The notes: a model not told the origin generated them from the letters alone. A stretch of 64,000 bases of DNA from Paenibacillus sp. UNC451MF (GCF_000686845.1 NZ_JMLS01000026.1:44954-108953), one strand, 5' to 3'. Positions 11,499-19,896 are shown, numbered from the stretch's first letter. Numbers and translations: made by a program.

Positions 11499-11622
11499 CT
11501 CGGTGGACAAGCCCTAGAATCGGATGACGATTCCGCTGTGGACTTGTTACCGAGGTTTGCATTCGAATAGTTTCATCACAGTGAAGACTCTTCCATCTGC
11601 AGGGGATGGTTAAGGGTCTTCA
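11499..11622 (+). terminator. Two hairpins after leuB
   Basis: CTCGGTGGACAAG (11499-11511) pairs with CTTGTTACCGAG (11543-11554) with a CGGAT..ATTCCG inner stem. A second hairpin, TGAAGAC (11582-11588) with GTCTTCA (11616-11622) and CCATC/GATGG inside, follows. Both have poor T-runs, so terminator function is likely but not certain. Confidence 0.55.
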
Positions 11623-11663
11623 TTGCTCATGAGGCTAAATACGGCTTATGAATTTGTGACAAA

Positions 11664-11695
11664 TTATAATGATTATTAATTAGTAATTATTTTAA
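11664..11695 (+). promoter_or_regulatory. Tandem PerR-type boxes
   Basis: TTATAATGATTATTA (11664-11678) matches the PerR consensus TTATAAT-N-ATTATAA at 13 of 14 fixed positions. A weaker copy, TAGTAATTATTTTAA (11681-11695), matches 11 of 14 and ends next to the -35. PerR is the iron/manganese peroxide-sensing repressor, which suits a peroxiredoxin promoter. Fur and Zur boxes are related, so Fur cannot be excluded. Confidence 0.75.
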
Positions 11696-11697
11696 TC

Positions 11698-11726
11698 TTG
11701 ACATTCATTATGGCGGATGTTACGAT
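11698..11726 (+). promoter_or_regulatory. SigA promoter of the peroxiredoxin gene
   Basis: A perfect TTGACA (11698-11703), 17-base spacer, then TACGAT (11721-11726). The second PerR-like box abuts the -35, a position expected for repression. Confidence 0.75.
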
Positions 11727-11767
11727 TTTACATGTAAAATACAAGCACTAAGGGAGGACATTATCAG

Positions 11768-12316
11768 ATGGCAGAACGTTTGGTAGGTAAACAAGCTCCA
11801 GATTTCACAATGGAAACAGCAGCAGGTAACGGCCAAGATTTTGGTAAAGTATCTTTGTCCGATTACAAAGGTAAATGGTTGGTATTGTTCTTCTATCCAC
11901 TAGATTTTACTTTTGTATGCCCAACAGAAATCACTGCTTTGAGCGAAGCATATGCTGATTTCCAAAAGCTGAACGCTGATGTTCTTGGCGTATCCACGGA
12001 CAGCATTCATTCCCACCGTGCATGGATCAACACTGCAGTTGATGCTAACGGCTTGGGCAAGCTGAACTTCCCATTGGGTTCCGACTTGACTAAAAAAGTA
12101 GCTCGCGATTATGGCGTTTTGATCGAAGAAGAAGGTATCGCGCTTCGTGGTTTGTTCATCATCAATCCAGAAGGCGAATTGAAATATCAAGTGGTCAACC
12201 ACAACGATGTAGGCCGCAGCGTAGAAGAAACTTTCCGCGTGCTGGAAGCATTGCAATCCGGCGGTCTGTGCCCAATGAACTGGAAAAAAGGCGACAAGCA
12301 CCTGGTTGCGAAATAA
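11768..12316 (+). CDS. 2-Cys peroxiredoxin (AhpC/Prx1 type, YkuU-like)
   Basis: 182 residues. It reduces hydrogen peroxide and organic peroxides. The peroxidatic cysteine is in DFTFVCPTEI (about C50) and the resolving cysteine in GGLCPMNWKKG (about C170), the typical 2-Cys arrangement of AhpC/YkuU proteins. No AhpF reductase is adjacent, so electrons probably come from thioredoxin. ATG 11768 follows AAGGGAGG. Single gene with its own promoter, PerR-like boxes and terminator; codon use is highly optimised. Confidence 0.93.
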   Translation: MAERLVGKQAPDFTMETAAGNGQDFGKVSLSDYKGKWLVLFFYPLDFTFVCPTEITALSEAYADFQKLNADVLGVSTDSIHSHRAWINTAVDANGLGKLNFPLGSDLTKKVARDYGVLIEEEGIALRGLFIINPEGELKYQVVNHNDVGRSVEETFRVLEALQSGGLCPMNWKKGDKHLVAK

Positions 12317-12353
12317 TATCCGATCATTCGGTTCTTGGACTTCCTATTTCAAA

Positions 12354-12397
12354 AAATCCCTCTGGTCTGCTATACTGCAGCTAGAGGGATTTTTATT
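12354..12397 (+). terminator. Terminator after the peroxiredoxin gene
   Basis: AAATCCCTCT (12354-12363) pairs with AGAGGGATTT (12383-12392), followed by TTATTT. Confidence 0.88.
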
Positions 12398-12420
12398 TGT
12401 AAGACAGGAGGACGTGGCAA

Positions 12421-12804
12421 GTGGAAGTATTGGATAACTTGAAATACAGCGAAAATCATGAATGGGTTCGTATAGAAGGCAATCGAGCCGTTATCGGGAT
12501 GACCGATTTTGCCCAAGAAGAGCTTGGAATGATAGTATTTGCTGAGCTCCCAGAGGTCGGTGATACATTGAAAGCAGGCGAACCGTTCGGCAGCATGGAA
12601 TCCGTGAAGACGGTATCCGAGATGTATGCTCCGGTATCAGGCAAAGTGATCGATATTAACCGTAAGCTGCAGGATAATCCGGGCGTTATCAATCTATCTC
12701 CGTATGAGGGTGGATGGATGATTGTGGTGGAAGTTGCAGATCCCGCGGAGCTAGACAACCTATGGGATGCTGCCAAATACGAAGCAACCTATGGACACGA
12801 ATAA
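12421..12804 (+). CDS. gcvH: Glycine cleavage system H protein
   Basis: 127 residues, standard length. The lipoyl-bearing lysine is K63 in [11 protein letters not shown], and the C-terminal [15 protein letters not shown] and NLSPYEGGW elements are normal. It carries the aminomethyl group between P, T and L proteins; in Bacillota GcvH also serves as the lipoate transfer hub. GTG start at 12421 after AGGAGGACG. It stands alone; gcvT and gcvP are not nearby. Confidence 0.95.
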   Translation: MEVLDNLKYSENHEWVRIEGNRAVIGMTDFAQEELGMIVFAELPEVGDTLKAGEPFGSMESVKTVSEMYAPVSGKVIDINRKLQDNPGVINLSPYEGGWMIVVEVADPAELDNLWDAAKYEATYGHE

Positions 12805-12811
12805 AAACAGC

Positions 12812-12859
12812 AAGCTCTCCTCAACTAACGCTTCGGCTTAGGGATGAGGAGAGCTTTTT
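12812..12859 (+). terminator. Terminator after gcvH
   Basis: AAGCTCTCCTCA (12812-12823) pairs with TGAGGAGAGCTT (12845-12856), followed by TTT. Confidence 0.9.
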
Positions 12860-12912
12860 CATTTTGTGTGGATGCCTATTTATATGTAATGGAAGCACCT
12901 CATATTTACAAC

Positions 12913-12930
12913 GTAACAGTGTTATGTTAC
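12913..12930. promoter_or_regulatory. Palindrome in the 308-base gcvH-bactofilin spacer
   Basis: GTAACA (12913-12918), six bases, then TGTTAC (12925-12930) is a candidate operator. The rest of 12860-13112 is AT-rich, with no clear promoter hexamers or open frame. Confidence 0.3.
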
Positions 12931-13112
12931 ACTTAAAACATTGATGGGTTATATTTATTGTTACATCTAATATCAAGCTTTCTCAATCTAATAATCGAAG
13001 CTCATATAAACTTGAATTCAGAATATCGAAACATTGTTTCGTTGCATAAGCAGCATAATGAGATAGCGATAATATTGAAATAATAGGAATATTCAATGAT
13101 GGAGGGAATCGG

Positions 13113-13838
13113 ATGGAACAGCACAAAGAGCAGGATTTGGTTATTGCGGGCAGCGGATCCTCTGGAGGTGGCAGCTTCCGGAACGTCAAGATTGATGGCT
13201 TTGGCAACCTATTGAGCGATACAGATTGCATGGATTTCGAGATCAATGGTAAGGGTGGAGTAAAGGGACATTTGTATGCTAAAGCTGCTGCTATTAGCGG
13301 GTCTTGCCATATTGACGGGAATGTGGAGGTAGAGAAGTTCAAGGTCAGCGGTGAAGTCAAGGTTGACGGTGACCTCACTTATGGAGAGCTGGAATGCAGC
13401 GGCTCAACCCGTGTTAAGGGAAGCGTAACAGGTGACCATGTTCGTGTCGAGGGAGGCTTTCATATAGACGGGGACAGCGAAGCGGAGACATTTACGGTGC
13501 AGGGAGTTTTCCAAATCGGCGGGTTATTGAATGCCGGCAATGTCGATATTACGATGTACGGTCCTTGCCGTGCTCAAGAGATTGGCGGAGAGAAGATTAC
13601 GGTACGCAGGAGCGGACTGAAGTCGCTGCTGAACCCTTTTCTGCCTAAATTCGTAGCTAAGCAGCTGACAGTCGATACTATCGAGGGTGACGAGATTGAA
13701 TTGGAGTATACGACAGCCAAAATGGTGCGCGGCAGCCGCATTACGATAGGCCCGGGTTGTATCATCGACAGAGTCGAGTACAAGCAAGCTTTTCATCCCG
13801 ATAAGAGCGCGAAGATTCAGGATGCCAAGCAAATATAA
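13113..13838 (+). CDS. Bactofilin-like polymer-forming protein (YhbE/YhbF type)
   Basis: 241 residues made of short repeated beta-strand units such as GEVKVDGDLTYGELECSGS and GSVTGDHVRVEG, the right-handed beta-helix signature of the bactofilin (DUF583) family. Bactofilins polymerise into cytoskeletal scaffolds near the membrane; B. subtilis homologues affect flagella and cell shape. The C-terminal part (about 165-241) is less repetitive and more basic. ATG 13113 follows GGAGGGAATC. Single gene ending in a bidirectional terminator shared with the convergent hydrolase. Confidence 0.85.
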   Translation: MEQHKEQDLVIAGSGSSGGGSFRNVKIDGFGNLLSDTDCMDFEINGKGGVKGHLYAKAAAISGSCHIDGNVEVEKFKVSGEVKVDGDLTYGELECSGSTRVKGSVTGDHVRVEGGFHIDGDSEAETFTVQGVFQIGGLLNAGNVDITMYGPCRAQEIGGEKITVRRSGLKSLLNPFLPKFVAKQLTVDTIEGDEIELEYTTAKMVRGSRITIGPGCIIDRVEYKQAFHPDKSAKIQDAKQI

Positions 13839-13862
13839 TGGAATGGTTCCTCAAAGCCTAAT

Positions 13863-13912
13863 AAAGCCTGGACTCACCGTAACCTAAGGTTATGATGAGT
13901 CCAGGCTTTATT
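13863..13912. terminator. Bidirectional terminator between convergent genes
   Basis: AAAGCCTGGACTCA (13863-13876) pairs with TGAGTCCAGGCTTT (13896-13909), with an inner GTAACC/GGTTAT stem. A/T tracts on both sides let it serve both strands. Confidence 0.88.
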
Positions 13913-13944
13913 CTTCATCCTATGAATGGATGCTTCAAGCAAGG

Positions 13945-15915
13945 CTACCCTTTAAGCTTCTTATATTTCTCCATGTATTTCACAACCGTAAGTACGTAGG
14001 TTGCATGCGACCAGGTCAGTGGGGCTACGGACACAGGACTGCCGTCGAACGGATCAAGCTGCTCTGGTAAAATGCTGCTTTCCATCGCATGCTTCACTAC
14101 CCACTCCAATGTACGGCGAGGCGCCTCAAGCTCAGCCACTGTCTTGGCATATTCGATTTCCCACTCTGCAATCCAGAGCGTACAAATGATCCATGGATTC
14201 CCAGGGATGTTCTCAATGTCCGATGAACGCTGGAAGTAATAGTCGTGGTAATACCGCGCTACGCCGCCGATATCGGTCTTAATGGTCAGACGATCTCGAT
14301 TCGTCTGCATAGTACGAACGACACGGTCATCGTCAGCTGGAAGTACGCCAAATTCGAAAATGCCATATACACTGCTTTCGATGGTTCGGTCCTTGACCCA
14401 TTCTCCATTCTCCAAGTAGAGGCCTCGCACAAAGCGCTGCTCTTCCTCATCCCACAGATGCTTTAACATTCCGGCTTTGATTCTCTCAGCCGTATGCTTG
14501 TACCTGCTGCTGCGCTCTTCATCGCCGAACAGACTGCAGAAATTTGCGGCAGCAATCAGCCCTCCGTAAACCGCTGACGCTGTGAACGTATAGATGCCAT
14601 AGCGTTCCTCCCATAAATCGTAGCTCGGTTTCGGGAGGTTCAAATCCTGATCGATATAAGTGGACATGAAGCGGGCCGCTCGGCGAATTAAGGTACGATA
14701 TAAAGACTGTGGAAGCTCGATAACGCCATGCTTCAGAAAGTCCTGCCATAATGCGAACAATACTAGTGCCGTCTCGTCTTCTTGAATAGGCAGCTGCGTC
14801 TTGCCGGCATGAATATAAGGATGCCAGCTGGAGCCCACCGTGCCGTCGGGATTGTACTTATGATGCAGATAGCCCTCCGGAGACAGCACGTTAGCACAGA
14901 AGTGGAAGAATGGCGTAATCATGCCTTGGTAGCCGGCCATGGACATGGCATATGCGATCAGCGCGCCGTCACGCGGCCACATATAGCTGTAATGATCGCG
15001 GTTGCTCTGCATGATATCCGAGTCATTAGCAGCAATAATCGCCCCGTTGACGTCCGTCTGCGTACGTACGATCAGTAGGCTCTGCTTGTAAAGCTGGATG
15101 ACCTCCGGACTCAGGTCGCCGTAATCCCGTTCAGATTTGTTAACCCAACGCTGCCAATATACTTTAATGCGGTCGAGCAGCTTGCCGGGATGGCTTTCTT
15201 TAACGTAGGCGTCGAGCTTCTTGACTTCCTCTAAATCTTTGCCTGCCGACATCCAGTAGTACATGGTTTCATCCGCATGAGGCGGCACATGCAGACGGAA
15301 GCTGATCGTGCTATCGACGGAGCCTTGAGCGATGGCATTGCCCATGAGATGGCCGTCCTCGGCATCCCTCCAAGTGCCTTCAGCATTATAGAAGCGCTTC
15401 ACACCAGTGGTGTACTGGTAAATGCCTTCAGGCCCCGTGCTGCCGCTGAACATGAAATATTTATCTTTTTTATAATGAAATACAGTATTGTTGACCGGAT
15501 AATAAGCGGCTGTATCGCCGACTTCGGTTTCATTAATGACGAGATCCTGGTTAAAAAACATCCGTACCTCGCGGACGGTGTCCCATTGATTGTGGATCTG
15601 CACTCTTTTTAAATAAATGTCGTCCCGTTGATGGACTCCGTCATTAATTAGCAGTGAGATCCCTAGACGAGCATTCTCTGCGGTTACTTCGGTAATCAGC
15701 GAATCCTCTGCGTAAGCAAGTCGGAAATCCCACTCCGGATCATTCAACCAAGAGAAGGCACCGTCGACCCACAAGCCGATTCTGCACTGATAACCTCCGA
15801 TGTGGTTTAATTGCCCTACATAGGGATAATATAAATCTCTCATGTACGTTTGACGGTCTAGGTTGATCAAAAACTTGCCGTTTCCGATGACTAAATGTCT
15901 TGGCAATCCACCCAC
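13945..15915 (-). CDS. Glycoside hydrolase family 15 (glucoamylase-type)
   Basis: 656 residues without a signal peptide, so probably cytoplasmic. An N-terminal beta-sandwich (about 1-270, with YPYVGQLNHIGGYQCRIGLW) precedes an (alpha/alpha)6 barrel (about 280-650). MWPRDGALIAYA near 320 is the GH15 substrate-site motif; general acid Glu is in YDLWEERYG (about 435) and the general base Glu in LPEQLDPFDG (about 618). GH15 enzymes release glucose from maltodextrins, isomaltodextrins or trehalose. Starts with GTG at 15915 behind AAAGGAT. Substrate cannot be decided. Confidence 0.9.
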   Translation of the reverse strand: MGGLPRHLVIGNGKFLINLDRQTYMRDLYYPYVGQLNHIGGYQCRIGLWVDGAFSWLNDPEWDFRLAYAEDSLITEVTAENARLGISLLINDGVHQRDDIYLKRVQIHNQWDTVREVRMFFNQDLVINETEVGDTAAYYPVNNTVFHYKKDKYFMFSGSTGPEGIYQYTTGVKRFYNAEGTWRDAEDGHLMGNAIAQGSVDSTISFRLHVPPHADETMYYWMSAGKDLEEVKKLDAYVKESHPGKLLDRIKVYWQRWVNKSERDYGDLSPEVIQLYKQSLLIVRTQTDVNGAIIAANDSDIMQSNRDHYSYMWPRDGALIAYAMSMAGYQGMITPFFHFCANVLSPEGYLHHKYNPDGTVGSSWHPYIHAGKTQLPIQEDETALVLFALWQDFLKHGVIELPQSLYRTLIRRAARFMSTYIDQDLNLPKPSYDLWEERYGIYTFTASAVYGGLIAAANFCSLFGDEERSSRYKHTAERIKAGMLKHLWDEEEQRFVRGLYLENGEWVKDRTIESSVYGIFEFGVLPADDDRVVRTMQTNRDRLTIKTDIGGVARYYHDYYFQRSSDIENIPGNPWIICTLWIAEWEIEYAKTVAELEAPRRTLEWVVKHAMESSILPEQLDPFDGSPVSVAPLTWSHATYVLTVVKYMEKYKKLKG

Positions 15916-16108
15916 ATCCTTTATCTATCTGGAGTGTACTTCTTTTCAATTAGAGTACCTTTTTCTACCAAAGCGGTCAATCCCGTTGCAGCGCGTGAAA
16001 ACGGATTCCTCGGGATATTAGGAAAAATCTTTTAACAATAATGGCGGCTTCTCTAGTACTCTACTATTTCCTATATGGAGAGAACTATACTTACACGAGG
16101 GCTAATTG

Positions 16109-16218
16109 GCAAAAATAAATCTCCACCCGAAAGCGGAGATGGGAAAACCCCGAGAGCAGGAAGTTTGCGTTTTTCCATTCTGGCTGTTGACGAACTCCGG
16201 TCGGGGTTTGACTGAGGA
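16109..16218 (-). terminator. Stacked hairpins downstream of the KTSC-like gene
   Basis: On the minus strand an outer stem AAACCCCGA/TCGGGGTTT (16199-16207 with 16145-16153) is followed by ATCTCC...GGAGAT (16136-16141 with 16118-16123) and a T-rich run (16109-16117). The second hairpin looks like a terminator. The first encloses about 45 bases and is longer than a terminator needs. The 349 bases at 15916-16264 hold no other feature I can support. Confidence 0.55.
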
Positions 16219-16264
16219 TGCTTTTGTAGTGCTGATTTTGTGGCTGCCTGCAATCAGAGCATCA

Positions 16265-16474
16265 TTAGGCTTGATGGGCGGTCTGCGGGACACGGGTCAA
16301 GCGCACCATGATGTCATAGGGGTTATCCGACTGCAGAAGTCTTTGCACCTGATCCTCGTTGACTCCAGTACAAACCTGTGTCTGTCCCGTATGGTATTGG
16401 ATGTGCATTTGCGCGGACTGATCGTCGTACTGCACGAAAGCGATTTGCTTGGATCCGATCGGAATGTACTTCAT
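16265..16474 (-). CDS. Small KTSC-domain-like protein
   Basis: 69 residues starting MKYIPIGSKQIAFVQYDD. The pattern of a Ser/Ile opening strand, YDD, a hydrophobic beta-strand (MHIQYHTGQ) and a short C-terminal helix resembles the KTSC fold, a small domain of unknown function also seen attached to lysyl-tRNA synthetases. The assignment is tentative because the family is weakly conserved. ATG at 16474 follows GGGAGAG; a longer frame to 16600 has no ribosome site. Single gene on the minus strand. Confidence 0.7.
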   Translation of the reverse strand: MKYIPIGSKQIAFVQYDDQSAQMHIQYHTGQTQVCTGVNEDQVQRLLQSDNPYDIMVRLTRVPQTAHQA

Positions 16475-16737
16475 GTGACTCTCTCCCTTCGGAAATGAGA
16501 ATGAAAAATCCGTTGGCATAGCAAGAGCTGAGCCGCAACGGATTTTCGTCGACATATAGTTAATATATGCCCATAAATATTGGATTAGAATAGGTGGCAC
16601 TCAAGGATTCGCTTGGAGCTTGTACCTATTTCTTATATCCTTATATATTTATATACCCGATAATTAATGGGATGAATCAGCTCTCATGCAAATGATGAGT
16701 ACTGGTTGCGCAAAAAATGGTAATATCCGCAACTGCC

Positions 16738-16767
16738 TTGTTCATTGAACCTGCCTGCTGTTATAAT
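16738..16767 (+). promoter_or_regulatory. Candidate promoter for the Cys-rich protein
   Basis: TTGTTC (16738-16743), an 18-base spacer and a perfect TATAAT (16762-16767). The 120-base leader to the start codon has no obvious structure. The 413 bases at 16475-16888 contain nothing else I can support. Confidence 0.45.
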
Positions 16768-16888
16768 AGACGATAAGTCGTTTCTGTTTATCATGATTTC
16801 GAGCGAGGCACTCCGTATGAAGGAGAAGCCCGGTATCCTTATTGAACCCGTTAGAGTTTTGAAGGGAAAATATTTAGGAGGCGTAAAG

Positions 16889-17317
16889 ATGAGTTTTTGT
16901 TGTGGCGCCAGTATGATCGGAACGAAAGGGACTTTAAAACATATAAGAACACAAATTCATAATGTGCCTCTATTATTTTGTCCGGTTTGTCACCGGGTTG
17001 AGGTTCATTACTTGGTAGAAAGTGAGTACGATATTTTAGCAGAATATGCGCATGGCGATGGAGCCCCAGAAGTGGATTTCCAAGAGTATGTGGATACCCG
17101 AAGCCAAGCGGAACTAATAGAAAACTGCGTGAATCATGAGAATGAAGATCCCCTTGAGGTCGTGCGCAGTCAAATCGATATGTCTTTGGATCTGTTGATG
17201 GTAGCCAAAGCATGGGGCGATGTCGAATGGGAGGAGCAGCTTAAAAAGCGGCTGAATATCCTCAGCCAGCGCAAAAGCAGATTAAAGAACAAAAAGTCGA
17301 TGCGCGGCTTAACATAA
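16889..17317 (+). CDS. Small cysteine-rich, zinc-ribbon-like protein
   Basis: 142 residues. Cys4 and Cys5 (MSFCCGAS) plus a CPVCH pair near residue 32 could form one zinc site in the first 40 residues. An acidic middle (EYAHGDGAPEVDFQEY) and a basic C-terminal tail (QRKSRLKNKKSMRGL) follow. I do not recognise the family beyond a YgiT-like zinc ribbon resemblance. ATG 16889 sits behind TTAGGAGGCG; an in-frame TTG-type extension to 16745 lacks a ribosome site and covers the promoter. Confidence 0.8.
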   Translation: MSFCCGASMIGTKGTLKHIRTQIHNVPLLFCPVCHRVEVHYLVESEYDILAEYAHGDGAPEVDFQEYVDTRSQAELIENCVNHENEDPLEVVRSQIDMSLDLLMVAKAWGDVEWEEQLKKRLNILSQRKSRLKNKKSMRGLT

Positions 17318-17328
17318 TTGGACCTGAC

Positions 17329-17360
17329 AACGTCTCTTATTTAGTAAGGGACGTTTTTTT
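17329..17360 (+). terminator. Terminator after the Cys-rich gene
   Basis: AACGTCTCTTA (17329-17339) pairs with TAAGGGACGTT (17345-17355), followed by TTTTT. Confidence 0.88.
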
Positions 17361-17465
17361 GTTGCCTTCAAAGGATTGTCTCGTTATTATATACCGTAAT
17401 TCAGTCAAAAATACCACGGGATGACAGCGACTTTCGACAAAGAAAAGCTTGGTTCATATTACCTG

Positions 17466-17524
17466 TGATATAATAAGTGCTGAGGCACAAAACGACCCCC
17501 GTAAACAACCGTGACGATAGCGAA
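17466..17524 (+). promoter_or_regulatory. sigI promoter region, possible SigI autoregulation
   Basis: An extended -10 (TG, one base, TATAAT at 17469-17474) suggests a SigA promoter. Downstream, CGACCCCC (17493-17500) resembles the SigI -35 ACCCCC; CGAT lies 14 bases further (17515-17518) and CGAA 20 bases further (17521-17524), resembling the SigI -10 CGAA. SigI autoregulation is known in B. subtilis; the spacing here makes the exact -10 uncertain. Confidence 0.5.
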
Positions 17525-17548
17525 AAAATATAGTGTGAGGTGGAACGA

Positions 17549-18358
17549 TTGCTGCTCGTTTTATTTAAGAGATTTCTCGGAAAACGCCAGTCTCACCGCC
17601 CTGATCAATCGGATACACAAACACCTGAGCAACTTGTGGTTCGGATTCAAGAGGGTGACTTACGCCTTCGCAATCAATTTATTACGGATTACCAGCCGTA
17701 TGTTGCGAAGGTAACAAGCCGTTTTTGCAAGAGGTATGTAGATCCGGCAAGAGATGATGAATTTAGTATTGCTTTAGGCGCTTTTAACGAAGCTGTTAAC
17801 CAATTTTCCCCACAGGCGGGTCGGTCTTTTCTCGGTTTTGCTGAGCAAGTCATACGACGCCGTTTAATTGACTATGTCCGTAAGGAGCAGCGCTTTTCGC
17901 AACAGATTCCTTACAGCATGTTCGAAGTGGAGGACGAAGAGGATAACGTCGTGAACCCGGTGGAAATCCATCAGGCTATCGAGCAGTATGAGAAGCAAAA
18001 AGGAATGGAGGAGCGGCGGAGCGAAATATCGGATTTGAATCGTTGTTTGACAGATTTTGGTATTCAATTTTCGGATTTGGTGGATGCGTCTCCCAAGCAT
18101 GACGATTCCAGGCAGGCTTTGTTTGCTATAGGCAAACAGCTTTCCGAGGATTCCGAATTAATGAGGACAATGCTCACAAAGCGTATGCTGCCAATTAAGG
18201 AATTGTTGGACATGGTGAAGGTGTCCCGAAAGACATTGGAACGCAACCGCAAATTTATCATTGCCGTCGCTTTAATTTATAACGGGCCTTATCCATATCT
18301 TCGTGATTATCTACATATTAAAGAGGATGTAATTGAAGGGGGGGTAGCAAATGAATAA
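17549..18358 (+). CDS. sigI: RNA polymerase sigma factor SigI
   Basis: About 269 residues. EQLVVRIQEGDLRLRNQFITDYQPYV (sigma region 2 entry), the DDEFSIALGAFNEAVNQF core-binding helix and FAEQVIRRRLIDYVRKE match SigI; the C-terminal region KVSRKTLERNRKFIIA is the characteristic DNA-binding helix. SigI controls cell-wall, heat or polysaccharide-sensing genes and is held by RsgI. TTG at 17549 is chosen because GAGGTGG lies five bases upstream; an in-frame GTG at 17540 overlaps that site. It overlaps rsgI by eight bases. Confidence 0.93.
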   Translation: MLLVLFKRFLGKRQSHRPDQSDTQTPEQLVVRIQEGDLRLRNQFITDYQPYVAKVTSRFCKRYVDPARDDEFSIALGAFNEAVNQFSPQAGRSFLGFAEQVIRRRLIDYVRKEQRFSQQIPYSMFEVEDEEDNVVNPVEIHQAIEQYEKQKGMEERRSEISDLNRCLTDFGIQFSDLVDASPKHDDSRQALFAIGKQLSEDSELMRTMLTKRMLPIKELLDMVKVSRKTLERNRKFIIAVALIYNGPYPYLRDYLHIKEDVIEGGVANE

Positions 18359-19886
18359 AGGCATCGTCATGGAGATGACGGGCTCCAGCATTATCGTAAT
18401 GCGTCAGGACGGCAAATTTGATAAAATTTCTCGAAAAAACCGCAACTGTGAAGTCGGTGAGGAAATCATTTATGCTGACGCCGGTTTGAACTGGCGTAGT
18501 CCGTCCGTAGCCGGCCGGTCCGCACTCGTCGCGGCGGTCGTGTTCTGCCTAGTCGTATTCGCCAGCTTTGCTGGTAGAATGGGCAGCTCCGAGGTCGTTG
18601 CCTATGTGTCGCTGGACATCAATCCATCCATTGAGATGGGGATCGATGAAAAGGAACAAGTGCTCGAACTTAGAGGGCTGAATGATGATGGTTCTGAATT
18701 GGTTCAGGAAGTGAACTACAAGGGGAAAACATTGGAGAACGTAACAGCTACCCTGTTAGATAAGGCTGAGCAGAAATCGCTCGCCAAAGGGGAAGCAGAC
18801 ATTGTTATCGCAAGCTCCGTGGTGCAGGAGAAGAGTAAGGTTGATGATTCGAAGATCGCTGAGAAGCTTCGCCAGCAAGTATCCGACCATATTAAGCAAA
18901 CCCATCCCGAACAGGCTAGTTCTTACCAGGTGGAGGCATTTGCAGCTCCGCAGGAAGTTCGTGAGGAAGCAAATAAGAGCGGCGTTTCTATGGGGAAATA
19001 TTCGGTCTATCTGAACGCCAAGAACAATGGTGTTGATGTCTCGATCGATGAGTTGAAGAAAGAGTCGATTCATCAGATTGTGAAAAACAACCCGGAGAAC
19101 AAAACAGCTATTGTTCAGCCTGACAAAGCTCCGACGAAGGCAGACTTCAAAAAGCTGATGGAAGACGAAAAATCCGGAGCATTGGATAAGAGGCTTCAGG
19201 AAAAGAAAAAGGAACAAACTTCCAAAGACAACGGGAAAAGCAATAGCAGCAGTAACAAGAATGACAAGAATGATAAGAATAACGACAAGAACGATAAGAA
19301 TGACAAGAATGACAAGAACGACAAGAACGACAAGAATAACGACAAGAATGACCCGAAAAAGTCCGGCTCCGGCAGCAGTGTGAATACGAACGTCACCAGC
19401 AACAAAAACGATGACCGGAAGGACGATAAAAAACCGGGATCGGCGGTGACGCCTAAGCCGACACCGACACCTAAACCAACACCTAAACCGGGAACCCCTG
19501 TTCCCGGTAAGTCTCAGTCTGGAAATGAAAATAAGAAAGACGACGATTCTAAGATAGATACGGATTCCAGGAAAGAGGACCCTAGGAAGAAGGACGATGA
19601 CCCAAAGAAGTCAAACGATCCGAAAAAGGATGACTCTAAGAAGGATGATGAGGATCGTAAACGCGAAGAGGCAAAGCGTCAGGAAGATTTAAAAAAGCAA
19701 AATGACAAAAAGACGGATGACGCCAAAAAAGAGCAGGATAATAAAAAATCATTGGATGATAAGAAAACGGACGACAAAAAAACGGACGATAAAAAATCCG
19801 ATGACAAGAAAAAAGTTGATTCATCGAAGGATGATGAGGGTAAGTTTCAAAGAAGTGATAGCAATGGCAAAGACGAGAGGCGTTAA
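18351..19886 (+). CDS. rsgI: Anti-sigma-I factor RsgI with disordered Lys/Asp/Asn tail
   Basis: 511 residues. The N-terminal RsgI anti-sigma domain (about 1-50, MNKGIVMEMTGSSIIVM) binds SigI inside the cell, and one membrane helix (about 55-78) follows. The outer domain has YVSLDINPSIEMGID near 86, whose Asn-Pro bond is the reported self-cleavage site of RsgI. After about residue 290 the protein is low complexity: KNDKND repeats, a Pro-Thr-Lys linker and Lys/Asp runs, instead of the carbohydrate-binding modules found in Clostridium RsgI proteins. The tail may sit in the cell wall as a spacer or sensor. Confidence 0.92.
   Translation: MNKGIVMEMTGSSIIVMRQDGKFDKISRKNRNCEVGEEIIYADAGLNWRSPSVAGRSALVAAVVFCLVVFASFAGRMGSSEVVAYVSLDINPSIEMGIDEKEQVLELRGLNDDGSELVQEVNYKGKTLENVTATLLDKAEQKSLAKGEADIVIASSVVQEKSKVDDSKIAEKLRQQVSDHIKQTHPEQASSYQVEAFAAPQEVREEANKSGVSMGKYSVYLNAKNNGVDVSIDELKKESIHQIVKNNPENKTAIVQPDKAPTKADFKKLMEDEKSGALDKRLQEKKKEQTSKDNGKSNSSSNKNDKNDKNNDKNDKNDKNDKNDKNDKNNDKNDPKKSGSGSSVNTNVTSNKNDDRKDDKKPGSAVTPKPTPTPKPTPKPGTPVPGKSQSGNENKKDDDSKIDTDSRKEDPRKKDDDPKKSNDPKKDDSKKDDEDRKREEAKRQEDLKKQNDKKTDDAKKEQDNKKSLDDKKTDDKKTDDKKSDDKKKVDSSKDDEGKFQRSDSNGKDERR
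19252..19350 (+). repeat. Codon-level KND repeats inside rsgI
   Basis: Short tandem units of 9 to 12 bases (AAGAATGACAAG variants) encode KNDKND and NNDKND runs. Such arrays change length by slippage, so the tail length may vary between strains. Confidence 0.8.
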
Positions 19887-19896
19887 ATCCGCCTTG

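Noticed and set aside
12913..12930. The GTAACA...TGTTAC palindrome as a GlnR/TnrA box
   Set aside because: It does not fit TGTNA-N7-TNACA in either orientation.
16109..16218. A cyclic-di-GMP or SAM riboswitch in the stem downstream of the KTSC-like gene
   Set aside because: It lacks the conserved core sequences I know for these classes and lies 3' of the gene rather than in a leader.
18756..19405. Minus-strand open frames across rsgI (Phe/Leu/Ser-rich)
   Set aside because: They are the antisense of Lys/Asp/Asn codons in the rsgI tail and have no ribosome sites.
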